Positions 53,590 through 64,000 of a stretch of 64,000 bases of DNA are shown piece after piece (position 1 is the stretch's first letter; every line of letters starts with the position of its first letter). The notes beneath the pieces were generated by a model. The model saw nothing but the letters and a program-made list of their open reading frames with translations, was not told where the DNA came from and did not search any database. The position numbers were made by a program, and so were the translations under genes. Origin of the DNA: Brachyhypopomus gauderio (taxonomy: Eukaryota > Chordata > Actinopteri > Gymnotiformes > Hypopomidae); contig NC_135214.1 in NCBI RefSeq assembly GCF_052324685.1, positions 34,362,954 through 34,426,953 on the forward strand, given 5' to 3'.

Positions 53590-54480
53590 GGCTTTAAATG
53601 TGTGTTTGTGGGGGTACTGGCTGTGGTCCCGGCGTCGCTCCTGAGGGAGGCCCTGATCAGGTAAGTGGGGGGTTCTCCTGATTTGGAGGATACCCTTCCC
53701 CCAGTGTAGGGGGGATCAGGGTAGTGCGCGTTTGTGTTTTGTGTTGGTGTGTGTGGGTGTGTGTATGTGTGTTTCCAGTCTGAAGAGCTCCTGCTGAAAA
53801 TGGAGATCCTCCCTCCTGCTCGGGGTGACCAGAAGGCCCTTGGGGCTGTTCCCCAGCCCGCGACGGGGGTGCTCTGGGCCTCGGTCTCTGGCAGTCCTGG
53901 GTTGGGTGGAGGAGTCCACCTCGTAAAGGGAGGCCCCGGCTGGGGCTGACTCCCCAGGAGGCTGGGGTGGCCCCTAGCAAAAGGCAGGGGTCAGCTCCGG
54001 GAGGAGGTAGGTCCAGGAGCTGACGTAGCCACGCCCCGGGGAGGTAACCTGCACACACACACCTCGGACAAATAAGGAGCCGTAGCTCCTCGTCCTCGCA
54101 CCTGTGGGGCTCACCGGCTGAAAGCCAGTTAGGGCGTGAGGGCCCTGTGACCGACTACCAGGGTCCCGCCCAGGTAGGTGAGCTAACGTGTTTTTTGTTC
54201 TGTGTTTTAGCTCCTGGACTCCAGTGGATGTGTCCCTTCTGTGTCCCCGCCTTCCTGCCCCTTCATGTTTTGTGTGCTGCCGCTGTGCTACACACCTAGT
54301 GGAGGGGAGTGTGGCTTGGTGGGGGGGTCTGTCACGGTACGGCGGGCCCCCTACTGGTCACCTCCGTCTACAGCGGCTGTTGTGGTGTTATTGTGGTTGT
54401 TGTGTATGTCCCTCATGTGGGCGAAGCCCGCGATCCGTCTTACCTGAGGGTCGTTTGTTTGTCTATATATGTCTTGTCTT
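53590..54480 (+). other. GC-rich, retroelement-like sequence; no gene called
   Basis: Much more GC-rich than its surroundings with open frames on both strands, none with a recognisable domain. Probably a retroelement leader or LTR; tgtcacggtacgg at 54331 resembles an LTR start. Confidence 0.35.
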
Positions 54481-54487
54481 TGTACCA

Positions 54488-54765
54488 GTTGACCGCTGGT
54501 CATTATATCCTTCATTTGAATCAACGTCATGGGGTGTTTAGCCTTTCTTTGAAAACTATGCCAAAAAAAAACAATTCTGACTACTTGATACATTTTCTGT
54601 TGTTACTGTCCAAACATTACATTCATTGTAGCAAATACTCTGGAATGAAACCTAACTTTACTGCTTTATATAATGAGGTCACACAGTATATTTGGACAAT
54701 TAAACCCTCTGATAAACAAAGTACTGAAAACCATTGAGAAATGTCCTGTGTTTAATGTTTTCTTA
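54488..54765 (+). pseudogene. L1-type ORF2 C-terminal fragment
   Basis: Encodes LIHFLLLLSKHYIHCSKY, then PNFTALYNEVTQYI, resembling the extreme C-terminus of fish L1 ORF2. No poly(A) or duplication found. Confidence 0.6.
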
Positions 54766-54889
54766 TAACCCCCAACCCCATAGCATTTCCTTCTCTGTCC
54801 TTTACCTAAAGCATGTTTGACTGTTTACTAATAACAATTACATATAGAACTATTATAAGTTGATATTGTTGCTCTGTAAACAGTCTGTT

Positions 54890-55225
54890 TGTGACGCGCG
54901 GTGCAGGGTGAAGGATGAGGCACAGACTCCTTGCGTCACTCACGGTCACTTATTTATTACAAATAAAGCGCAGTCAGCGCAAGTAGAAATAATATACACA
55001 CACAAACGTGTAGACTTTTAACAAAGACGAGCACGGGACACTGCGCAAACGCACATTAAATAGACGAACCACATAGGCCCCAAGTGTTGACGAGACGAGC
55101 CACAGATGAGACTAATGAACACTTGGACACATCCGTACCCACGTAGATCCACAGACGCAGACAACTTGACGTGGACAACGTAAAGACACACCCAAAAGGG
55201 AGGAGTCAGGGGCTGTACCGTGACA
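54890..55225 (-). mobile_element. Solo LTR, same family as 4989-5311
   Basis: Bounded by tgtgacgcg and gtgaca, with flanks sharing tgtt. Homologous along its length to the LTR nested at 4989-5311. Confidence 0.65.
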
Positions 55226-55229
55226 ATGT

Positions 55230-55840
55230 TGTTAAATAAACATTTACCACCCAAAGCCAAAGAAACATTGAATACAGGTGCTTGTCGTAAAATTTGATAA
55301 TTAAAAAGCAGTAGCGAACCGTGACCATTAAAGGCTTTCACTTAACACCTCACCTTCCAACACAGATTGAATAGACACGGGTGAATAATTTATTTGCTTT
55401 TATTTTTGTAATTGTTTAGATGTCAATTGTCAATCTGTAGTAGATTTTAAAAAATGGATAAATTATATATATTTATGTTTTAAGAATATTGACTTGATTT
55501 GGTCAGTATTGTGGTTTTCCAGACCTGCTCCTGTTGGAAGGATACAAGTGATGTGAACTAGAAGAGAAACTGTTGAACAGTGGAACAGAAACAGAAGCAG
55601 CATTTGGCCACAGCTGCACTTGTGTGTGCAGTAGTTTATTCAGAAAAAATAGAACCGTGGTTTCCAAAACCCTTCCCATGTCTCCTCCATGTCTCCTGAA
55701 CCCACCGGAGATGTTTACTGCCTCAACTTTACTGCTTCGTCTCTGGTGCTGAAGAGAGCTCACCTGGTTGATGTTTAGGTCAAATCACTTTTGGCATGGA
55801 GGGTGAATCCAGTGTCCAGGGTGTCTGGTGTCTCTGCTCA
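55230..55840. other. Intergenic sequence, nothing recognised
   Basis: AT-rich, then moderate GC. A stretch near 55500-55760 carries a short open frame on the minus strand without any recognisable feature. Confidence 0.4.
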
Positions 55841-55842
55841 TA

Positions 55843-57166
55843 CACTGTAAAAAATTTCAAGTCTCACAAACTAAAAAAATCTTAGTGACCCGTTGCACCC
55901 AATTTTTTTAGTTGGTCTAATTTAAGCTCTGCAAATTGCAAATTTTAAGTTCTGCTGACAACTACAGAATTCAGTCTAATTAAAGAAAATAAGTTGAGCC
56001 AACAAAATGTTATATATTAACCAAATACACCTAGTGAGTCCAACAAAATGTTTTATGTTGTTCCAGCTACAATTGTTTAGTTCAGGTAATTATTTATTAG
56101 TACTGAACTATACATTTTATGCTTTATGAAGTAAATTCAAAATATACAGAATATAATTAAGTAATTGTGCATTTTATTTGCATGTCAAAAAGTAAATCAA
56201 AATGTCAAATATTACCAAACAGGCATATGAGAGCTGCTTTATAAATGTAATAAAAATTGAAACGTCGTCGAGTCAGGAGGACAAGAATGAGCCATGACAC
56301 AAACGTTAGCTCAATGCTAATTTATTAGCAATACGCTAACGGCAAAAACACACTGGTTCTAAGGGAGGGGGGACACTAACACGCATACAACACACATCCA
56401 GGGAAACGGGAGAACTGACCGCGGAGCTGTATGTGGTTGGAAAAAGCATCTAAAAAAGTACTTAATTAGAAATCGATTGGGCTTCAGCAAATGCTTAATT
56501 ACTATGCAGTTCTACGTTAGTCCGCATGCTAACAGTTTGCCGACGTGAGGTAAAGTTAAATTCCAAACGGACAGTTAACGCGTAACGGTTAATCAACCGT
56601 TAATCGGTAGCTTGTCCTTGCCAACCACAACAGTATTAACACTAACATTACTAAACTCATAGCAAAGTTAAACACTGAAAAACAACTTGTTGGCTTAGCT
56701 CTAGTTTTGATAACTATACGTTTGGAAAATATGTTGAAATACGACCTAGTTCAAATTCAAACTCAACAAACACCACCAAGTTAGTTGTGTTAGCTTAGTA
56801 AAGATCCACATTAACTTCACGCAGTGAACGTTTGAAGTCCTCTAGATGAATGGTGAAACGCTGGGTCTTCATTTTAGTTTTGGTGCAGAAGGCGCCAAGA
56901 AAATCTTCTCTCGAGCATGCGCATTAGTTTCACCACTACCACTATTGCTCCCCCAACACAGTTTTTTACTTTGGACTTGACATGTTGACTGAGAACCATA
57001 ATGCTCATTCACTGAACACAAAATATTAAGTTGAATGGTAAAAATGCAGCAGCTGATGGCACAACTCGTTTTTTTGTTTTTGGAGTAACTATTTTTATGT
57101 TTCATGCTTTGCCCACATAAATTTTTATATTCACAGAACATAAGCAAACAAAGATTTTTTACAGTG
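55843..57166. mobile_element. DNA element with cactgtaaaaaa inverted ends
   Basis: Perfect inverted ends cactgtaaaaaa / ttttttacagtg, 1324 bp, flanked by TA on both sides (55841-55842 and 57167-57168). No transposase. Superfamily not certain. Confidence 0.75.
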
Positions 57167-57168
57167 TA

Positions 57169-57646
57169 CTGTTGGCTTTCGTCTTTAGTTAGTCAGCACA
57201 ATCACTGTCCAGGTGTGGGAGGTCACACCTGATTACTCACTGACCAGCCCTCAGCACTGGATCTGTGACTGTGCAGCTAGCAGACACAGGTACAGTTGAC
57301 AGATTCTCCCAGTAGTACTGTGGTCCATGAGAAGGTCCAGAGCAGATGGTGAAGCCCAGTCCCAGTATGCCCAGTTCTGATAGCCAGTTTGTGTTGGATT
57401 ATGTTATTATACTGTGGCTCTTCCTTTAAAGGATGAACCTAAAAAACATACACAAAGTTGCACTGTACTGTAGCCTAAATTCATGCAACTCCCCTCTGTA
57501 TTAACTGGGACTGTGTTTGTGATATCGGTATCATCTGTGTCTGCTAACCAATGCTAATATTCCAAAATTTAAAACCTAAATTTAAAAAATGTTGTTAGAT
57601 AAGTGTGAAATCCTTACCTGCAGATAGGACGAGCTTATATGGCTTT
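57169..57646. other. Gene B 3' region
   Basis: A donor-like CAG/gtaagg (about 57616-57621, minus strand) lies just after the gene B stop codon, matching the place of the gene A donor. No further exon recognised. Confidence 0.4.
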
Positions 57647-57809
57647 TTAAAAAAACATGACTCGTACTGCCATTGCCACCAACACCACCACCACCACCAC
57701 AACCCCAGATATGATGATAGCTATTATAGCAACAGAGGTTTGCTTTTCACATTCAGCATCAGAAGAACTGGTTCCTGGCTTTATTTCTACAAGTCCCAAA
57801 TCTTCACAT
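57647..57809 (-). CDS. tnfrsf14: Gene B stalk and membrane-span exon with early stop
   Basis: CEDLGLVEIKPGTSSSD, then the span, ending VRVMFF and TAA at 57649-57647. Confidence 0.82.
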
Positions 57810-60800
57810 CTGTCAGAGTGAAACGAAAAATCGTTGATGAGATCACTTTTCACTACAAGCTGTATCTGAGTTCTCCTCTTCACTCATTACTGTATTCACA
57901 CCACACTTGAAGAGCCTTGTAAATCACGTAGTGCTTGTTCATAGCATATTATTGCTGTAAACTAAACTAGTTACTCAAGAAAAATAACACTACAGGAAAT
58001 TCACAACTGATCACTGTAATGACTCAGTGATAGTGGACAAGTGAACTCACTGTGAATGTGGCTGACAGGTTTGAAGAGAGCCATCTGAGTAGGTACCAGC
58101 AGTACACACATCACATACAGTATCTTTAAGGGCTGTTCCTGCAAAAACAGACACACACCAGGTCTGTTGGGTCAGAGTGAATAATGTAGCAACTCTTATT
58201 ACCCAGTAAATTAAAAAGTTCCACAATATGACTGAGAATTTCCAGCAGGTACATTACACCAACCTTCCTGCTGTATGTAGTGTCCAGGACTGCATGCTGT
58301 GTGTTTCTCTGCTTGTGTACAGCTGCCCCTGACTTGATCAATACAGTAGTGTCTCTCCAGTGGCTCACAAACTGTATCTGATGATGATGTACATTGAGTC
58401 TTTACTCTTAAACCAGATCCTGGGGATAACATGAAACATTGCTCACATAAAAACATATAACCATAACATCTCCATAACACATTACTCATGTGTTAGGTTC
58501 ATACGTGCAGATCTTACTCTTTATTTGGCTTCATGAAAGGGGTTTTCATGCCTCTATTGAGCCAATCACTGCACAGCATGTATACTTGGCCAGTCACAGT
58601 CATAAGAAGTGACTAATTATTGTGGCAGCGATTATGGAGCTAAAATGGTTTTAAGGTTTTGTTCTTTGTATTTTCTAGCTTTGTATTTTCATCTATGTAC
58701 TGCTGTGGTGTTGATGGTTGACTCAGTCAGAACACCATTAAAGGTGATTCATTATTCTGTGATGGAACATACTGCCTGAACCCTCCTCTACTGCATTTTT
58801 AAAACAGCACATAGAGTACATTAAAACATTGTAAGGAATGCCGTCTGATATGTCCCTCCCAGCCACACCTGCTACTAATTACCACGCCCCCTTTTCAGTC
58901 ACATATATACACCTTCCCACCACTTCCTCGTCGCGAAGTATTGCCGTTCCCATGCAGCATACCAAGCGTTTCCATTGCCTGTTCGCTCTCCTGTGCTTTG
59001 ACCCTTGCTTTCTCCTCAGACCTCGCCTCCTGTACCTCCCGGATTCTGCCCCCCCCCCCCCCGTTATGACCCTGGACCGTCCTGACCATCCCACGAAAAC
59101 GCTGCTGTTGTTACTGCACAGGGCTCTCAAGTTTTGGATTCATGTCAGAGTGTGAGAGTTGTTGACGGGGGGGGTGGCGAACGTTAATTGTTGAGCGGGG
59201 GGGGGTTTGTATTTCGCGATCGATCGCCAGTGGAGGGCGACATAGATATGAATCGGAGGTAAATAAACTAGATTTTTTTTCTCGCCGTGTGAAATCGGAA
59301 GTGTGGCGTGTGAGCGTGTGAAGACGGTCAAATGCGTGTGTCACACGCTCAATGCGTGAGACTTGAGAGCCCTGTTACTGCACCTAGCGCTAGTGATACT
59401 CGTGCCGTTTCTTGTAAACGTGACTCATTTGAATAAAAGCGGTATACTTCCGCAGTTGGATCCCTCTCTGTCTGGTCAATACGTTACAAACATACAAATC
59501 TTGGAAATTGGAAAGCTTACCAGAGTCACACACAGAGCAGATTAAGCATTTTTCTCGTCCATTGGGTTCAGGAATATAAGTTGACTGAAGACACGGAACA
59601 CAAGTTGTACTTGTGTCATCAGTACAGTGCCGATACACACGGTTTCCTTAAAGAAATGAAAGATATGAAAGTATCAGTACAATGTTTTCATAAAATTTTT
59701 CAGTACAATGTTTTCCATTGGTTTGTTCCAGTTCTAATGCTAAGATGATTCCTTAATTTTTTAAATGTGATTTTGTTCCACACACTACCAGTCAAAAGTT
59801 TTGTAATAATTTTCAACATTACAAATGGGGAAGATACCAAACCAATGTTATTATGCTCTAATAAACAAATATTAGTTTTTTTAAAGTAACAATCTTATAC
59901 TTTTATTACACTCTTGGTGTTGCCACATATGATGATCCATCCTGAAGACATTCTCAAACTAAAGTTCTGAAATAAACTGCAGAGGATTTAAAATTGTGTG
60001 TGTTTGTGTATATTGAGAATGAATTCATATGTAAAACTTTCCCCAAATTATTTCTTATAAACAAATTATAGTATAATCCATTAGATTTAAATGGCATTTT
60101 ATTACTACTACAAACATGCACTTAGTAAGGTATGTCCAAACATTTGACTGGTAGTGTATATTTAAAGGATGAGCAATAGCCATCTAGTTTAAAGATTTTC
60201 TGTATTTACTACAGAACTCCTGTCAGGGCTCTGAGTTGCTATCTGGTCTAGACCTCAGTCATGAAAAATATTCTTTCCTATGTATTTGCTATTATGAACA
60301 AGCAGAGTGAGCTATGTTGGATTAAAGTTCTCCTGACCTCAGAACAGTTGGTAGCTGCTGACTTAGCTAGACGTCTGTCACACATTTCTGAGTTAAAAGT
60401 AATTGCTAAACTAGTCATAGCCTAAACGACTATTTTACTATTCAGTCAGCAAAGCATTATCGTTACCGCTGGAGTTTAACGTTACCCCAATACATTAATA
60501 TGAGGTTTATTGATTCTTCTACTAAAAAAGCTTTAAATGCCTTTTCTAAATGCCTTGGTGAGGGACAGAGTAAGAGGAAGATATTGTCAAAGACATAAAT
60601 TCACTTTAACATTAATGTGATGTTTGTATTAGTACATCTACTTATACAAGTAAGCATAATTCACTTTTCAAAACACGAGTGAAGAAAAAGGATGGAACAC
60701 GTTCCATTATAAAAAAAAGCGCTTTGTGACAACATGTGTTGTGAAAAGCGCTATACAAATATATTTGATTTGATTATAAAATAGATTCTTGTGCCAAGTC

Positions 60801-61898
60801 ACAAACATGACCTGATGGGTCTTTCATCCAATGTCGCACATGAGATGATGAGAAAATGGATCAGTGCAATGAAAACAATAAACAAACATACAAAAAATAC
60901 TAACAAAAAATTCTGATTTACTTTAATTTGACTATGGCCAAGACTTGGCCATTCTACTGTGTGAATCAGTGTCTTGGCAACATCTATGCAGTGTGATGAA
61001 CGTATATGCTAGTCCTATGAACTTAATGACAAAAACATTTGAACTGACATGCTGAGGTAAAGAAGCCATGATCTTTTAAAGTTCATTTAGTGCAACATTT
61101 TAAAATAACAAATGTAATGTCTTGCCGTGTTTTTACAACAGCTGGTCAAACATAATTATATCACACTACTAAAATCAATATTGCTGCATATTTTCCTCTT
61201 CTAAACATTTAACAGAATTTTTTTTTTGTAACATAAAACCACAAATATTGAACATGGATAATGAAATAGAAAAGTAATGATTACTGTGCTACTGTAATAG
61301 TGGCAGGCAGGGAGCGAGAGGCGAGATTTGTTTGGAGGACTTTATTCTCTATAAAGCAACAACGAAGAATGTTGTCAGAGCAACAGGAAGAGCTTAAGTA
61401 CTCAAGGTAAGAGAGCACAGGGACTGTCGTCATTTCGTCTCAATGGCAGGTACCTGTGGGTCTTAAATAGTGCTTAAAATAAGGGGAAATGAAAAGCAGG
61501 TGAATGGGATAAATTAATACAGTGGTTGTGATGAATGAGGGAGTGGTTGTGAGGCAGAGAGTGCATTTGTAGGAGTGGGCGTGTCCCTCCTGTGCTGGGA
61601 CCAGCGCACCATGACAACTACACACTAAACTCACTGCAAATGTTTAGGGTCATAAAAGATCATCCAGCCTGATTTGATTGTGGTGAATTTGGACTTGTTT
61701 GATGATTAACATGCTTGTATCTCACTTTGTCTTACCTGCTGCACACATGGGACAACATTGTCCATTTATTTTATATTCAGCCTGTCCACACGCACACCAA
61801 CACAGTTCCAAATTCAGCAAGAAAATAGCAGAAAAAATCCAAATAATCTGTAAACTACTGATCTTCAAAGTGATTGTGAAATTCTCTCTGTCTTGCAT
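57647..61898 (-). CDS. tnfrsf14: TNFRSF14 (HVEM)-like receptor gene B, tailless
   Basis: Five exons (61736-61898, 59521-59646, 58264-58419, 58051-58138, 57647-57809) give 231 codons and a stop. Exon lengths equal those of gene A except for the last. Order: signal peptide (LQIIWIFSAIFLLNLEL), CRD1 GQCCPMC, CRD2 DDTSTTCVPC, CRD3 SDTVCEP, CRD4 DTVCDVCTAGTYSDG, stalk PGTSSSDAEC, a Val/Ile-rich span (about VAIIAIIISGVVVVVVVLVAM), then RVMFF and TAA. Gene A continues FLKKKHKMQYYQ here, so B lacks a cytoplasmic tail. The stop falls in a run of seven T. The original splice donor seems still present 30 bases on. Either a tailless (decoy-like) receptor, a young pseudogene, or a homopolymer sequencing error. 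Confidence 0.83.
58051..58138 (-). CDS. tnfrsf14: Gene B CRD4 exon
   Basis: 88 bp, same product as gene A 41187-41274. The intron before it is only 125 bp, against 4542 bp in gene A. Confidence 0.87.
58264..58419 (-). CDS. tnfrsf14: Gene B CRD3 exon
   Basis: 156 bp. Encodes SGLRVKTQCTSSSDTVCEP and CSPGHYIQQE; donor gttggt. Confidence 0.87.
58830..59488 (+). mobile_element. Solo LTR interrupted by a hAT MITE
   Basis: Starts tgtaaggaatgccg, ends caatacgttaca, exact 5-bp target duplication aacat (58825-58829 and 59489-59493). Has AATAAA near its 3' part. Without the MITE it would be about 395 bp. Lies in gene B between CRD3 and CRD2. Confidence 0.85.
59119..59374. mobile_element. hAT MITE, 256 bp, inside the solo LTR
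   Basis: Inverted ends cagggctctcaag / cttgagagccctg, exact 8-bp target duplication ttactgca (59111-59118 and 59375-59382). Internal order matches 33754-34014. Confidence 0.94.
59521..59646 (-). CDS. tnfrsf14: Gene B CRD2 exon
   Basis: 126 bp. Encodes NRVYRHCTDDTSTTCVPC and GREKCLICSVCDSG; donor gtaagc. A solo LTR ends 32 bases beyond this donor. Confidence 0.87.
59650..61292. other. Gene B intron, AT-rich
   Basis: No exon seen. Holds a Tc1-type end pair (near 59790 accagtcaaaagttt and 60130 caaacatttgactggtagtg, a probable small Tc1 MITE) and a SINE/LINE tail at 60716-60775. Confidence 0.5.
60716..60775 (+). repeat. SINE/LINE 3' tail fragment
   Basis: gcgctttgtgacaac, gtgaaaagcgctatacaaat, then ttgatttgatt; nearly the same as 62255-62312. 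Confidence 0.7.
61293..61616 (-). mobile_element. Solo LTR-like element (324 bp)
   Basis: Bounded by tgtaatag and catgaca, with flanks sharing ctac. Structure resembles the LTRs at 4989 and 54890, but the sequence is different. In gene B intron between CRD2 and CRD1. Confidence 0.55.
61736..61898 (-). CDS. tnfrsf14: Gene B signal peptide and CRD1 exon
   Basis: 163 bp from MQDRENFTITLKISSLQII to GQAEYKINGQCCPMCAAG; donor gtaaga. In-frame upstream ATGs (MKSGEEM) exist at 61934 but are out of frame in gene A, so 61898 is preferred. Confidence 0.83.
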
Positions 61899-62239
61899 TA
61901 TGAAAAAAGGAAACATTTCTTCTCCACTCTTCATGTGTTCCACTGGGTTGTCTTCAGCTCATCTGTTAACACATTTAGCAAACAGCACACAGAAGACAGA
62001 TCTGCACATTTATTAGGAACTTTGAGTCTTCAGACGCTCTGCTGATGTGGTGCCTTGTCTTCTACAACTATATTAGGAGTTCAGGATGCTGGTCCAGATG
62101 TTCACTGCATATAGGAGAAATTGAAAATAAAAAGCAAATATTTAGTATGGCTGAAGTCTGAATAACAACCAGGCGGTCATTAAGGAAAATGGTGTAATGG
62201 CAGTGATGTAGTGTTCTAATCCCATAGTATTGTTAACCT

Positions 62240-62312
62240 TGTAAATCCTGTAAAGCGCTTTGTGACAACATGTGTTGTGAAAGCGCTATACAAATATATT
62301 TGATTTGATTCT
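62240..62312 (+). repeat. SINE/LINE 3' tail fragment, second copy
   Basis: cctgtaaagcgctttgtgac, then aaagcgctatacaaat and ttgatttgatt; matches 60716-60775. Confidence 0.7.
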
Positions 62313-63389
62313 AATCTACACCCACATTGCACACAGGACAACACATTTTTAATCAAAGTCTTATGTCTTTTGACCTTTTATTAAAACCAAGTTAAAATAC
62401 AGAGATCTCTGGAGAGTACACAACAAAAGCCTAAATTACTCTACTCTGTGGTATTCATGTAGCTTTGTGTGTAGGTCTGAAAACAGACTGTTTTTACCCC
62501 TTCTTTATAGTTGATCTGATATGGCCCCTCACCCTTTCTGCTCTACAATTGAATCTCCATATGTCTGAAAACTTGTCTGCATGTCTCTAAATAACTGCCT
62601 GTCTGTCAGTCTGCATGCCATTAAAATATAATTCTCCACAAGAGCTTAACGATTCAGCAGCGCTATGCTATGGCTGTCTTCTTGTAAGGAGGAAAACAGC
62701 TGTATATAATCGCTGCTGGTTTTAAATCACTGACATGTTATTTTGAATGTATTAAAGTCACCGCTACAACGTCAAAGGCACCGTCTACAAACAGTGGCAG
62801 TCGGGTCCACAGAGCACTGCTCACCATAAGACCACAAAAAACAAGTTGTATTACATAAAGTTCATGATGTACAGCAACTTATAAATGGGTATTTATACCT
62901 CACATTCATAAATGGGTATTTATACCTTGCACTCATAAATGGGTATTTATACCTTGCACCAATTTGTAGTGGTCGGTTTTTGTCAAAAAAAATTCTATAG
63001 CTTTTAAGAGGTCCATCATAAGAGCATAAAACAAATTGTACTACATTAAGTGCATCCTAAACAATTTAAAAGTTATTTAGACCACTATAAATTACAGTGA
63101 TCTGTGGACTCTGCGACCAGTAAAGCTGCAGTAAAGTGCGTTCCCCCACTTAAATTCCTGTTAATTAGTTGCAAACAAATAATTGCAACTTATTGTTGAA
63201 ACCCTGGAAACCAACTGTGACCATCAGTCAATAGTGAAATAATATCGAAACTTTCTTCAAAATTCTTTTGAATTTTCAGCTAACAAAGACGTGACGTACT
63301 TTGTTTTGATGTCAACGTCACGTTACCACTCCGTAAGCGAAGCATAATTCCAACGGCTATTTGCAAACAAAAAATACAACGTTTCTTAC
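62313..63389 (-). other. Gene B intron 1 and upstream sequence
   Basis: No gene seen. Contains the 27-bp tandem repeat (62881-62961), flanked by imperfectly repeated caccataagaccac / catcataagagcat blocks, then the region conserved with gene A's upstream part. Confidence 0.45.
62881..62961. repeat. Three-copy 27-bp tandem repeat
   Basis: Unit ataaatgggtatttatacc plus eight more bases, starts at 62881, 62908 and 62935; copies 2 and 3 almost identical. Confidence 0.92.
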
Positions 63390-63530
63390 TTGGGAGCGAA
63401 GAAACTAGGAATCGAGCACCCAATAACGCAGCGTTCTACTTAATCAAGTTTTCCTGGAAATTTCCTGAAGACGCGTTTCTAATAACATCCAGTATTGTAA
63501 GCAAAATTCGATGTGGATTTGTTGTTGTTT
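63390..63530 (-). other. Probable non-coding first exon of gene B
   Basis: Minus-strand sequence ends CCCAA then gtaagaaac, matching the donor at 50027 for gene A. Upstream limit approximate. Confidence 0.5.
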
Positions 63531-63761
63531 TTGCGACCTACTGCTTCGCTTTTAGCCAATAGCACAGCAGGTTCCGCCTTCTTTTGGTATGATTAACACA
63601 GAGCCGTAGAAAGAGAGAGTTGCGACACTCTGTGATCTCGCCGCTCAGAGGTCACGTGGTTCATGGAGGACCGTATAGTTCCAATCAAACACGAACACTG
63701 AATGGTTTTAAACGGGAAAGACATCAGTGGTTACCGTATTTCTGGTAAATATTACAACATA

Positions 63762-63925
63762 CAGGGTTGCCAACACGCATTTGACCGTTTTCACACGCTC
63801 TCACGCCACACTTCCGATATCTCACGACGAAAAAAAATATCCAGTTTATTTACCTCAGATCCACAGATGTGATTCAATACGTTACTAGCTCGCTAGCTCT
63901 GGCGCCATCCACCGGCGATATAACA
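63762..63925. mobile_element. ggttgccaac-family fragment, running to window end
   Basis: Starts cagggttgccaac, then acgcatttgaccgtttt and tcacgccaca as in the copies at 42677 and 59119. No right end inside the window. Confidence 0.65.
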
Positions 63926-64000
63926 CTTAATCTGCTTTATATCAACTTAATATTTATATCAACTTTCAATAAATATTTATTGATATAATTTTTATAGTAT

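Noticed and set aside
53657..54740. Open frames in the GC-rich region around 53.6-54.7 kb
   Set aside because: Frames are open on both strands because of base composition; only the last part (L1 ORF2 end) has a recognisable match.
61899..61943. Longer N-terminus for gene B starting upstream of 61898
   Set aside because: The frame is open upstream, but the extra start codons are out of frame in the close paralogue A, whereas MQD is conserved in both.

Overview
The window looks like teleost (bony fish) genomic DNA, AT-rich and packed with transposons. The evidence is a vertebrate-type intron/exon structure, fish-type hAT, Tc1, Harbinger, BEL/Pao and L1 elements, tRNA-derived SINE sequence, and a tandem family of HVEM-like TNF receptors. 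I cannot name the species. All calls come from reading the sequence; no database was searched.

Layout. (1) 0-9.25 kb: a 500-N assembly gap, then the first six coding exons of a ZNG1/CBWD (COG0523) zinc-chaperone GTPase on the minus strand (7055 to 2902). The later exons are not visible. One intron holds a hAT element with a solo LTR inside it. Another carries a 90-bp tandem duplication that copied part of an exon. (2) 9.3-9.6 kb: an ACGT-rich nested palindrome. (3) 9.59-25.81 kb: a three-level transposon nest. A minus-strand BEL/Pao element (BEL-1) has a plus-strand BEL/Pao element (BEL-2) in its gag-pol, and BEL-2 has a hAT in its RNase H region. All three insertions are framed by exact target-site duplications (gtgac, aagag, gtggctat). 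(4) 25.8-32.3 kb: hAT derivatives and unclassified sequence. (5) 32.3-63.5 kb: three minus-strand TNFRSF14 (HVEM)-like receptor genes in tandem, here called C (37.3 to 32.86 kb), A (50.0 to about 38.8 kb) and B (63.4 to 57.65 kb). Their introns and spacers hold many hAT elements, Tc1 remnants, an L1 insertion with poly(A) tail and target-site duplication, several solo LTRs, a Harbinger remnant and a long-inverted-repeat (foldback) element.

Genes. ZNG1 is a metallochaperone of the G3E GTPase family. The visible exons carry the CPELVPIE motif (METAP1-binding in known ZNG1), the P-loop and the CLCC metal-binding motif. Genes A and B are close paralogues with the same exon lengths (163, 126, 156 and 88 bp, then the membrane exon), phase-compatible splice sites and a conserved upstream region that looks like a non-coding first exon. 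Gene B has a stop codon just after its membrane span, although a good splice donor remains 30 bases further on, so it appears tailless. Gene C is more divergent.

Most noteworthy: the triple nest; the tailless receptor paralogue; the 1.25-kb foldback element with about 390-bp arms; the duplicated Tc1 segment whose second copy preserves the empty site of a 1.4-kb hAT; and sequence modules shared between different hAT-like miniature elements.
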